Positions 25,424-33,380 of a stretch of DNA of 38,770 bases are shown here, one piece after another (position 1 is the first letter of the stretch; the number at the start of each line of letters is the position of its first letter). The position numbers and the translations under genes were made by a program. A model generated the notes under the pieces. The model searched no databases, was not told the origin of the DNA, and saw only the letters and a program-made list of their open reading frames with translations. This DNA is from Deltaproteobacteria bacterium. Lineage in GTDB: Bacteria > Desulfobacterota > Desulfuromonadia > Desulfuromonadales > Geopsychrobacteraceae. The stretch covers positions 1 through 38,770 of the forward strand of contig JAGYPB010000025.1 in assembly GCA_018399135.1 (NCBI GenBank), read 5' to 3'.

Positions 25424-26284
25424 ATGCTCAAGCACTCACTATGGGTGGCGGGCCTCTGGATAACGATCGTGTTGCTTAATCCAGCTTCGGCAGCTGCAAC
25501 AGACTGTGAAGCACTACGGCAGAAAGTGCAACAGGAGCGCAGCCTGATCAAGAAACAGCAACTTTTGGAGGACGCAGTACGGGCCTGTCCGAACCACGCT
25601 CAGTTACATTATGACAAGGCTTACGCTCAAGAGCGTTTACGCCGCTATGATGAGGCCCTTACCTACTATTTGAAGGCGACGGAACTGGATGCGGGTTTTG
25701 CCAAAGCCTACTTCGGACTGGCTGATATCTTTGTCGTGCTGGGCAATCTTGAACCAGCCATCTGGGCGTATCAGTCCGGCCTGTCCCTCGAGCCTGACAA
25801 TCAGCGCGCGGTTACATCGCTGGATCTGGCGCAGATTAAATACCGGTCCGAGACAGGTGAGCGCATTACCTCGGATGAATTTGTCCGGGTGATGCAGGAA
25901 AGTCGCGCCCAGAGCACGACAGAAGGCGCAATGGACGGTCCGATCGTGCGTATGCAAATCCTTTTTGAAACAAGCTCAGCCGGACTGACTCCAAGTGCTG
26001 TTGACCAACTTGAAACTGCGGGAACAGCGCTGGCGCATCCTTCACTGGCTGACCAACGTTTCGAGATTGCAGGCCACACTGACAGTACCGGTACCCCCGA
26101 GCTGAACCTGTCCCTGTCACGATCACGGGCAGAGCAGGTCAAACAGCACCTGATCGAACGCTATGAGATCAGCCAGGAACGACTTACAGTGGTCTACTAT
26201 GGAGATACCCGCCCTGCCGTACCTAACGACTCATCACAGAGCCGAGCCATCAACCGCCGGGTCGAGTTTCGAAAAATCAAGTGA
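25424..26284 (+). CDS. TPR and OmpA-like domain periplasmic protein
   Basis: This is a 286-residue exported protein. A signal peptide (VAGLWITIVLLNPASAAA) leads a TPR region at about residues 45-140, with pattern copies such as AQLHYDKAYAQERLRRYDEAL and AYFGLADIFVVLGNLEPAI. The C-terminal 110 residues are an OmpA-like peptidoglycan-binding domain (QILFETSSAGLTPSAVDQL, IAGHTDSTGTPELNLSLSRSR, RAINRRVEF). It therefore likely tethers to the wall. The stop codon of the sensor gene (TAGGAG) also serves as this gene's ribosome-binding site, so translation is coupled. Confidence 0.87.
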   Translation: MLKHSLWVAGLWITIVLLNPASAAATDCEALRQKVQQERSLIKKQQLLEDAVRACPNHAQLHYDKAYAQERLRRYDEALTYYLKATELDAGFAKAYFGLADIFVVLGNLEPAIWAYQSGLSLEPDNQRAVTSLDLAQIKYRSETGERITSDEFVRVMQESRAQSTTEGAMDGPIVRMQILFETSSAGLTPSAVDQLETAGTALAHPSLADQRFEIAGHTDSTGTPELNLSLSRSRAEQVKQHLIERYEISQERLTVVYYGDTRPAVPNDSSQSRAINRRVEFRKIK

Positions 26285-26332
26285 GCATTTTCAGGACAGA
26301 CAATAAGACAAACAACGTTCGAATGATTAGTT

Positions 26333-26476
26333 GTATCTGTTCAGCACCGGATCGGGGATCCTATGTCAAGGGATGCTTTTCGTCATCCATGACCGCTTGT
26401 TGTCGCCGTCCATGGCGACAAACACCCTTGCCACAGGATCCCCGATCCTGCGCACGGTCTACAGCTGAATAGTTAC
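26333..26476 (+). mobile_element. MITE copy B (144 bp, full length) with exact 8-bp target duplication
   Basis: The inverted ends are GTATCTGTTCAGC and GCTGAATAGTTAC (11 of 13 paired). GATTAGTT at 26325-26332 and 26477-26484 is an exact 8-bp duplication. The inner arms GGATCGGGGATCCT and AGGATCCCCGATCC are perfect complements, and the centre holds GTCATCCATGAC and TGTCGCC-N6-GGCGACA hairpins. It is the reference copy of the family. Confidence 0.88.
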
Positions 26477-26527
26477 GATTAGTTTTTAGCTTGCGTCAGG
26501 CCGCTAATCACCAGAAAGGCTGGAAAA

Positions 26528-26864
26528 ATGTCAGATCTTCCGGAAGTTGTTCAAAAATCCGGGCGGCACCAGGTGTGTTGAGAGTTACAGTCCTTGATCA
26601 ACGCGGAGCCATCCGTGCTCAGGTCGGTACCAAAGACGAAGAAGCTGGCCGACTACATTGCCTTCATGGCCGTTACTTCCCGCTCAGGCACGCAATTACA
26701 TGAACATCAGTGTCCCCAATCGTGCCAGGATCGTGTTATCCTCAGGGCAAACTCTGCTGATTTTATTTGGTGAAGAGCTGAGCGCCGGGATACTGTTGGA
26801 AGATACGGAATACCTCGACATAATCGACAACTTCGCTTCTGTCATCAACGAACTGAAGCTTTAG
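26528..26864 (+). pseudogene. Roadblock/LC7-domain protein, frameshifted
   Basis: This is a predicted small cytoplasmic regulator of about 110 residues in the Roadblock/LC7 family, which often partners small GTPases such as MglA. The conserved parts lie in three frames: MSDLPEVVQK, then APGVLRVTVLDQRGAIRAQV, then ADYIAFMAVTS, then ARNYMNISVPNRARIVLSSG and the end at 26864. Restoring one A in AAAAA near 26556, removing one G near 26648 and one C near 26680 gives a single frame. All three are homopolymer changes, so sequencing error is likely. The next gene begins 2 bases later. Confidence 0.7.
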
Positions 26865-26866
26865 AG

Positions 26867-27502
26867 ATGAAGGCGTCAATGAATAATCTGCTTGAAGAAA
26901 TCAAAACATCTCAGGGGTTCTGGGTGCCTGTGTCTACTCAAGCAAAAGGGGATTATTGGATCCAAACCTGCCAGCTACCTTTAATTCAGAACAACAGCGG
27001 CGAATTACCGGCATTCTCCATCGGGTGTTTCGTTTTGAATGATGCGGTCAAGCTGGATGTCAACGCTTACGAAATCCAGTATGATGAGGCCACTTTAATG
27101 GCGCGGCGCCTGGACAATGAAGCAACACTGGTTGTTATTTGCTCACTTGATGTCAATGTTCCTCTGGTATCGATGGCGTGCGGTATGCAAAGTGCTGAAC
27201 TGTTGGAGGCGATTGCCGCATATCAAGGCGACGTTGCAGTTCCCGCACCGTCACAGAGGGGCGACGCCAGCAACGCCACGACAAACACCACAGCAAAAAC
27301 TGACAGCGGAAGAAGTCCTTAATGGGCCACTTGCTGACAAATTAACGGGATAAAACGGGCACTTGCCAAGGGTATTGGGCCGGTCGCTGGAATGGCCCTT
27401 GATGGCGCCCTGAAAACCTGGCTGGATCAAGGGGAACCAACAGCGAATCGGTTAATTGACCTTGCTGAACTGCTGTTACCCGAAGTTGACGACGAAGATT
27501 GA
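26867..27502 (+). pseudogene. Roadblock-associated protein with C-terminal DUF8082-like segment, frameshifted
   Basis: The first 130 residues (frame from 26867; an in-frame ATG at 26879 is an alternative start) have alternating strands (FWVPVSTQAKGDYWIQ, LVVICSLDVNVPLVSMACG) of an uncharacterised type. The frame then breaks near 27290 and again near 27350, where ACGGGATAAA lacks one G. The restored C-terminus reads LTAEEVLNGPLADKLTGIK, ALAKGIGPVAGMALDGALK, ending LLLPEVDDED at 27502. The IGPVA-centred helix pair resembles the DUF8082 type found on signalling proteins. It is probably one operon with the Roadblock gene. Function is unknown. Confidence 0.6.
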
Positions 27503-27568
27503 AAAAGTTACCTTTGTGCATGAGGTTAAGGAACTGCTCTGACGCATCCCATTTATACGATATACTGC

Positions 27569-27600
27569 AAGCTGTCCCCACGGGGACGGCTTGTTATTCT
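27569..27600. terminator. Bidirectional hairpin terminator
   Basis: AAGCTGTCCCC and GGGGACGGCTT form a stem with a 2-base loop (27569-27592), followed on the plus strand by GTTATTCTT. It lies between the convergent Roadblock-associated gene and the nitronate monooxygenase gene and can serve both. Confidence 0.7.
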
Positions 27601-28651
27601 TCCCAAAAGCTCCGTGAAAACCTCTTTCACTGTTGAAATACGATCAGCCTTCCAGGCGTTGGTGCCACAAAAATCAACCCGTTTCGCGGTGCACGCTTTT
27701 GTGCCCGATCCAGGGCCTGGACTATACAGAATCTCTCCTGGTTATCGATAGGCACATTTTTCAGACACCCTACCGGGCAGTGAAGATCATCGTCAGGTCA
27801 CGCTGACGTATTGCCGCGACATTGCCGATCAGGCACGGCCGGGCAAACCGGCGGGGCTCATCATCAGACCGATATCGGAAGGGTACTGTCAAGATAAGCC
27901 TGCTTAAAAGCGTCATCGGCATCACACTCTTCGGTCACGACAAAGCGCGAGGCCACCTGAACGGCGTCCGCCTTTGATCTGAAAGAGCGTAAATTTCTCG
28001 GAGATCTTCACGATCCCAGATACCACCAGCAGCAATAATGCGGGATATCATAAATTCCCTCCACTGCCGAAATATTCCTTGACGGCACGTACCGTCACGC
28101 TTTAGTCATATTCGCGGATCAATCTTTTTAGTTTTTCAAGGAATGACCGCTGTGGTATATCGGGATCCTCAACAGCAGCATCCGGCAATCGTCCGTAAGC
28201 CCTTGTGCCATTTACGTTGCGATCCAACTGTGCCACTTTCAAAGAGACAATAGGAATCAACGCCACATCAGGATAATCTGCCGTCAAACCGGGCAAACCA
28301 GGGGTAAACCAGCGCCGCTGATGATCAAGCTTCGCTCCCCCTCACGGGAGGCCCTGACCGCATCATCGCAATTACTTACCGCCACCATACAATTACTTCG
28401 ATAACACCATTGGGGGCAATTTCATAGGCCTTGCGCAATTCATCGAGTAGTGCCTGGCGATCGTCAGCAAAATAATTTACGCCTGTCGCTGTATCACTCC
28501 CTAACGCCAGACCAGGGTTGCAGTCACCCCAATGCCGCCGTTGAGGGCAACATGGCCGGCCAATCTGATATCCGGAAATCCGCACCCCCATACCGCCCCT
28601 GAATCGGGGATATGGTACACTGTATTTACCGATAGTCAGTCTTTTTGCCAT
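27594..28651 (-). pseudogene. Nitronate monooxygenase (2-nitropropane dioxygenase family), disrupted
   Basis: This is an FMN-dependent oxidase family member, recognised from blocks on the minus strand in changing frames: LTIGKYSVPYP, GGMGVRISGYQ near the start (ATG 28651, AGGGAG upstream), YFADDRQALLDELRKAYE, LTADYPDVALIPIVSLKVAQ, RLPDAAVEDP and, near the end, ILYSPGPGSGTK and NAWKADRISTVKEVFTEL. The span of about 1058 bases fits a normal 350-residue enzyme. Frames change repeatedly and stops occur throughout, so no functional protein is encoded as read. With the two preceding genes also broken, 26.5-28.7 kb is either decaying or poorly sequenced. Family assignment is fairly firm; the exact substrate is not. 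Confidence 0.7.
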
Positions 28652-28690
28652 AGAGTTGGATGCTCCCTTTGCACAATACAAATTTTTATC

Positions 28691-28837
28691 GTAACTATTC
28701 AGTTGCCGCTATTGGCGCAGGGTCTTCGGATCCTGTGGCAAGAGTGTCTGTCGCCATGGAGTGCTACAGCAAGCGGTCATGGATGACGAAAAGCGGCCCT
28801 TGACATAGAATCCGAAGATCCGGTGCTGAACAGATAC
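28691..28837 (-). mobile_element. MITE copy C (147 bp, full length)
   Basis: The plus strand shows GTAACTATTCAG at the left and CTGAACAGATAC at the right. The flanks TTTTTATC (28683-28690) and CTGTTATC (28838-28845) agree at 6 of 8 bases. In element orientation the arms ATCTTCGG and CCGAAGA differ from copies A and B but still pair. The inner hairpin has CTGT/ACAG where copy B has TTGT/ACAA, another compensated change. It fills most of the 300-bp space between the nitronate monooxygenase and the histidine kinase; nothing else is visible there. Confidence 0.82.
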
Positions 28838-28955
28838 CTGTTATCTTTTGTCGCCGGAAATAATATCGTAATCATGTCGCAACAAATGTAATACTTGTGT
28901 AAAAACTGATGGATAGATCTTTATTATCAAGTCGGACAAGGATTTGGGTCGTAGC

Positions 28956-29909
28956 ATGAAGCTGTTTCGCCGTTTATTTCACCCATTGATCACATTTATC
29001 AGCATTCAGATTCTCTGGATCATCGTGCTGGTTTTCTGGATCTACTGGTTTCTGGGGCGCCATAGCCAACTCAAGGAACTGGCTATTGAATATCAAACCG
29101 AATGGTTACCACAAAAAACGGACTGGTTGATTCTGGCTGAAGGAATTGTGCTGCTGGTCGCTATTCTGGTTGGCGTCTATGTAATTTTTATCTATTGGCG
29201 CAAGCAGAGTGCCCTCTTAAAGGCACAACAGCGCTTTATCAGCCAGGTAACCCACGAACTCAAATCACCCCTGGCATCATTGCAACTTCACCTCGATACC
29301 ATCCAGTTGCGCCAACCTACTGCTGATCAACTCAACCAGTTCGTCGTGCTGATGAAAAAAGACTGCAACCGACTTGATGGCATGATCGACAATCTTCTCA
29401 ATGCCAGTCGCATCCAGCACAAGGATTCACTTCTCAACCTCCAGCGCGGTAATCTGTCCCACGCCATCGAAAACTATTTGCGCAGCAAGCGTGCTACCCT
29501 CCCCCCTGGTACCGACATTGACTGGACTATTGAGCCCGGACTGGTTGCCAACTTTGATCATGACGCTCTGGAAACCGTATTGCGCAACCTGATTGAAAAT
29601 GCCATCCTCTATAGTGATGGGCCGGCGCGCATCCGCATTGAGATGAAACGTAATGCCAATATGGCTCAACTGATATTCAGTGATTCCGGTTGCGGAATTT
29701 CGCGGCAGATGCGCAAGAAGATTTTCAAGATGTTTTATCGCATCAGACATCCGGGTAAAAACATAAGTGGTAGCGGCCTGGGACTTTTCATTGTTCATAA
29801 TATCATCAAACTGCACAGTGGTCGCATCTGGCTGGATACCTCGACCCAACGCCCGGGGAGCACCTTTCACCTGCTCCTTCCTCTTATTAACACAAGGCCA
29901 TCAGAATGA
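28956..29909 (+). CDS. Sensor histidine kinase
   Basis: This is a membrane sensor kinase of 317 residues. It has two membrane helices (LITFISIQILWIIVLVFWIYWF; ILAEGIVLLVAILVGVYVIFIYW) with a very short periplasmic stretch between them. HisKA follows, with the phosphohistidine in FISQVTHELKSPLASLQ, and a HATPase domain with N box NLIENAILYS, G1 DSGCGIS and G2 GSGLGLFIVHN. There is no HAMP or PAS, so sensing probably involves the membrane itself or a partner. The ATG at 28956 is preferred; a TTG at 28944 is also in frame. Its stop overlaps the response-regulator start. Confidence 0.92.
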   Translation: MKLFRRLFHPLITFISIQILWIIVLVFWIYWFLGRHSQLKELAIEYQTEWLPQKTDWLILAEGIVLLVAILVGVYVIFIYWRKQSALLKAQQRFISQVTHELKSPLASLQLHLDTIQLRQPTADQLNQFVVLMKKDCNRLDGMIDNLLNASRIQHKDSLLNLQRGNLSHAIENYLRSKRATLPPGTDIDWTIEPGLVANFDHDALETVLRNLIENAILYSDGPARIRIEMKRNANMAQLIFSDSGCGISRQMRKKIFKMFYRIRHPGKNISGSGLGLFIVHNIIKLHSGRIWLDTSTQRPGSTFHLLLPLINTRPSE

Positions 29910-30610
29910 CTGATCAAATCCCCCTGCTCCTGGTCGAAGACGAACCTAACCTTGCCCACGGTTTGACCTACAATCTGGAGGCTGAAGGATATTTGGTCAC
30001 CCATGTGACAACTGGTGAAGAGGCTCTTGCGTTGATTCACAACCAACCTTATGCCCTGGTGATTCTCGATTTAACTTTGCCGGGAATAGACGGACTAAAA
30101 GTGTGTGATTTATTACGCGAAACAGGGGATCCGGTGCCGATTCTGATGCTGACCGCCCGGAATTCCCAGCAGGATCGCATTGCCGGGCTGAGTACCGGTG
30201 CCGATGATTATTTGACCAAACCCTTCAATCTAAAAGAATTCCTGCTGCGGGTTGCCAGTCTGTTACGCCGTGGACAATGGCCCCCGGCGCAAAAAAAACC
30301 GACAACCTATCAGTTTGGTGAAAATTTCATCGATCTGAATAGCCGTCAGGCAACAACCGCACAAGGCCTAATCCAACTGACTGAGCTGGAACTTAAAATG
30401 ATGAAATTGTTTATCAATAACGAAGGAAAGGTCCTGACAAGGGGGGAAATGCTCAAACAGGTATGGGGGGTTTCACCAAAAACCGAAACCCGGACACTCG
30501 ACAACTTTGTCGTGCGCCTTCGCAAATATTTTGAAGCCGACCCGTCCAGGCCCTGCTACATTAAAACCGTACGTGGGCGCGGCTATCGTTTTGTGAAAAA
30601 CCCGCGCTGA
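29906..30610 (+). CDS. OmpR/PhoB-type response regulator
   Basis: This is a 234-residue transcription regulator, the partner of the kinase just upstream (ATGA overlap at 29906-29909). The receiver domain has the acidic pair in LLVEDEP, phosphoacceptor aspartate in VILDLTLPGIDG, threonine in LMLTARN and lysine in LTKPF. The C-terminal winged helix (about residues 135-232) shows LTELELKMMKLFINN and TRTLDNFVVRLRKYFE and ends TVRGRGYRF. All key residues are intact. Targets are unknown; the adjacent gsp operon is convergent, so neighbour control is possible but not shown. Confidence 0.93.
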   Translation: MTDQIPLLLVEDEPNLAHGLTYNLEAEGYLVTHVTTGEEALALIHNQPYALVILDLTLPGIDGLKVCDLLRETGDPVPILMLTARNSQQDRIAGLSTGADDYLTKPFNLKEFLLRVASLLRRGQWPPAQKKPTTYQFGENFIDLNSRQATTAQGLIQLTELELKMMKLFINNEGKVLTRGEMLKQVWGVSPKTETRTLDNFVVRLRKYFEADPSRPCYIKTVRGRGYRFVKNPR

Positions 30611-30624
30611 AAACACTTCAGCGC
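30604..30624. terminator. Convergent hairpin overlapping the regulator stop and gspN end
   Basis: GCGCTGAA (30604-30611) and TTCAGCGC (30617-30624) form a perfect 8-bp stem with a 5-base loop, spanning both stop codons of the convergent genes. No long T run follows, so termination strength is uncertain. Confidence 0.55.
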
Positions 30625-31496
30625 ATTACCGGGCGCGCAGCGGTACCACCAATTTGCAAGCTATAACTACCATCGGGACCGGGACGCACGCCGGTCAACA
30701 TCAACAGATCGCGAATATTATCCGGAGTCTGCCGTGTCGGGTGCAAGCGCACATTAAGATTCAGTCGGGTTTGTTCCGGCGTTGCCCCAACCAGCAGCGT
30801 CCCCCCCCCACTGAGCTCAATGACACCCCCGGTCGCTACCAACTGTTCAACAATGACTCGCGATCCACTGAAATGCCCATTCAACTGCAACAATCCCATT
30901 GGGACATCGGTCGGCAAACCAATACGCTCGAGGCCAGACAGCAAGATATCGCTGATATCAACATTAAAACGGCCTTCTCCTTGCGCTCCCTGCACCAGCA
31001 GCTCTTCCCCTTGGAGGAGCAGTTTCAGTGAACCCTTCAGGCGATAAGGCAGATCCTGTTCCTGCAACTCGAGCAGTGCCACATCCTGCAAACTGACGTT
31101 AATATTACCGTTACGCCACAAGCGCGCACTGACATCACCTTGAGCCAGGGTACCGTTAACATGAACCGCTTGATTCAAGGTCAGCAGTGATGTCCACATG
31201 GGTGTCAAACGCAGCTGTTCAATGTTCAACGGGGCTATCCCGGACTGATCCGGGTAGATAGTCAAATCAAATTTCATTCCCAATGGCATCAGCATCGTCG
31301 CATGATCACCACGCATAGGGATTCCGGTCTCCCGGGACATTTCCTGCACCAACCGCTGCTGTAAAACCTCTGCCGGGAAAAAAAACCAAAAGGAGAAAAA
31401 GCTGCTGACGCAAAATAATACCAGACAGAGAGTAAACAGCCTTAAGCTGGTACCCAGAGTACGCCATGAGAATACGAGGCCAAGGAAACTTTTCAT
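30618..31496 (-). CDS. gspN: Type II secretion system protein N
   Basis: This is an inner-membrane accessory protein of the type II secretion system, 292 residues. One N-terminal helix (LFTLCLVLFCVSSFFSFWFF) anchors a large periplasmic beta-rich domain with repeated amphipathic strands (VHVNGTLAQGDVSARLWRN, VIELSGGGTLLVG), as in GspN/AsmA-like proteins. Its ATG overlaps the gspM stop (ATGA). It is the last gene of the operon. GspN is found in only some T2SS types, including those of deltaproteobacteria. The assignment rests on layout and position more than on a strong motif. Confidence 0.8.
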   Translation of the reverse strand: MKSFLGLVFSWRTLGTSLRLFTLCLVLFCVSSFFSFWFFFPAEVLQQRLVQEMSRETGIPMRGDHATMLMPLGMKFDLTIYPDQSGIAPLNIEQLRLTPMWTSLLTLNQAVHVNGTLAQGDVSARLWRNGNINVSLQDVALLELQEQDLPYRLKGSLKLLLQGEELLVQGAQGEGRFNVDISDILLSGLERIGLPTDVPMGLLQLNGHFSGSRVIVEQLVATGGVIELSGGGTLLVGATPEQTRLNLNVRLHPTRQTPDNIRDLLMLTGVRPGPDGSYSLQIGGTAARPVMR

Positions 31497-32011
31497 GCCC
31501 GCTCCAACGACATCAACACCAGATTGACATCCAACTGCGATCGATCATCAAAGCGCGGACGCACTCTCAATGAGCGCACCTGAATCCCGTGGTTTAGGTG
31601 TTCGGCCGCGTGCAAAAAACCAACCAGTTGACTTAATGTGACCCGTTCGAGACGGATCTCCACCGTCTGTTGACGGAAACCATCCTGCACCGAATCGGGT
31701 TGTGGCCGCATGGAGAGCAATTGATCACGCACCCCCATCTGTTTAGTCAGATTTTCTACCTGGGAGAAAAGAGGCCGACTGGAGCGTTGTCCCGACTCAA
31801 TCCCGGCTAACTGTTGACGAAGCTGGACAATCTCCTGGCCGAGGGTTGCTAGCTGTTCAAGATTGCGCCGTTGCCCTTCGATACGCCGATCAAGGTTCTG
31901 CATGGTACTGATATAAGGACTAAGCAGCAGCCAGACCAGGATTCCTGACAGAATCAGGATACCCACCAGAACAATGATGCGTTCGCGCCCATCAAGTCTG
32001 TCGATCATCAA
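31493..32011 (-). CDS. gspM: Type II secretion system protein M
   Basis: This is an inner-membrane assembly-platform protein of 172 residues. A short cytoplasmic N-terminus (DRLDGRERIIVLVG) leads into one membrane helix (ILSGILVWLLLSPYISTM), a coiled-coil region (RRIEGQRRNLEQLATLGQEI) and a ferredoxin-like periplasmic domain. This matches GspM, which binds GspL. Both its start (over gspL) and its stop (over gspN) are ATGA overlaps, so the three genes are translationally coupled. Confidence 0.87.
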   Translation of the reverse strand: MMIDRLDGRERIIVLVGILILSGILVWLLLSPYISTMQNLDRRIEGQRRNLEQLATLGQEIVQLRQQLAGIESGQRSSRPLFSQVENLTKQMGVRDQLLSMRPQPDSVQDGFRQQTVEIRLERVTLSQLVGFLHAAEHLNHGIQVRSLRVRPRFDDRSQLDVNLVLMSLERA

Positions 32012-33377
32012 GGCCTCCCTGTTGCGATGGCAAGACGCATCTCAAAATCGACCCGAACATTATCCGTCGCCAACCGCGCATTGGTGATGGTCACCTCACG
32101 AAACAACGATCGGGCGCCCAATTCTTCAGCAATCTGATTGACCGCATCAAAAGATTCAGCAGAGCCGGAAATCCTCGTTTCTTCGGCACTATAGTTAAAG
32201 TCCTGGAGTTCTACGTTCAGCTCAACACTGATGGCATCGGAAATTTCGCTCAATACGGCAACGGCCCCGCGACCATCGAGACCAAGAATCTGCACTTCGG
32301 TCAACAGCTGCTGACGCAGCTTCTCCATCTGCAACGGGATATCAACAATAGCATCGGCAGGTATTGCTTGCCTGAAAATACGATTAAGCTGAGCCGCTAG
32401 CCCGGCTTCTTCGGCTGACTTCTGCAGATAACTCAGGTGCATGGTCACAGTACCACCGAGGAGTACCAGAATCAGCAGTATGATTGCAACAATCAGCTTC
32501 GGTCCCATCATCTGGAGCTGCCCACGAGCTGCAAATTCTCCCTGACGGAAGTTGAGTTGCCCACTCTTTTTGCTACGCAACTCTGCCAGTGCCAGTAATG
32601 CCGCCGGCGCCATTTCACGCGGAAGATCGGTTCCAAATACTTCCGGTGCCGGGGGCATAATCACCCGGCCGGAAGCTTCGAGATACTGATTCAACTGATC
32701 CGTCACACCGGCGCCCATCACCCACAGAGGAAGATCATCCTGCTCCTGGGCATATTCGAGTTGACTTACCTGCTGGCTGATAAAATCATAAAGTTCATCG
32801 TCTTGCAGTTCGCTAGTACCAGGCAGTAAGCGATAATCTTCCACCCGGCCACCAACAATCAGGGCAACAACCACTTCAACACGACGACAGTAAATCAACA
32901 CCCCATCTTGTTCAGCCAGAGCCGGCAACAGAGCAAAGGGAAAGATATCGATACGACCGGGATTTTGTTCGGGGTTAGGAAAATGATCAAGAAGATCAGC
33001 AATCTCCAGCTTGTTAACAACCACTACGTCTACTTCATAGTCGTTGTCGCAGGGGCGCGGTGCCAGATAGGACACCAGCTTTTCCTCCAGCGAAACCGGC
33101 AACTGGGCCGACAGGGCCAAGGGCAGCAGCCTCGATCTTGCGTTTTTCGCAGGAAAGTGTAACCGTCGAAACAGGCCAACCCGCGCCGGCAGGTGCAACC
33201 AACCGATCTGTCGAAGGCAGTCTTGCCGTCAAGGATATCCAGCAGCGCGGCACGAGACTCTGCCGAACCGTACGCCCGCCGCTCAAGGTCTACCTTGATC
33301 TTGCCCGCATCCATCTGCAGCACGACTACCCGCACCTCAGTTCCTTCCAGATCAATACCGATAAAACGTTTTGACAT
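32008..33377 (-). pseudogene. gspL: Type II secretion system protein L, frameshifted near the 5' end
   Basis: GspL links the cytoplasmic ATPase GspE to the membrane platform. The true start is ATG 33377 (MSKRFIGIDLEGTEVRVVVL), an actin-like cytoplasmic domain. This frame is lost near 33190; the conserved protein resumes in another frame at LFRRLHFPAK and continues through SAQLPVSLEEKLVSYLAPR to the stop. The membrane helix is LIVAIILLILVLLGGTVTM and the periplasmic domain follows. A third-frame piece (KRKIEAA) near 33145 suggests at least two indels within 60 bases, one by a run of five A. With the operon otherwise intact, a sequencing error is the simpler explanation. The stop overlaps gspM (ATGA). 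Confidence 0.82.
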
Positions 33378-33380
33378 AGT

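Noticed and set aside
14156-28837. Integron attC sites or a CRISPR array as an explanation of the palindromic repeats
   Set aside because: Copies are far apart, in both orientations, flanked by 8-bp target duplications and not arranged with cassettes or regular spacers.
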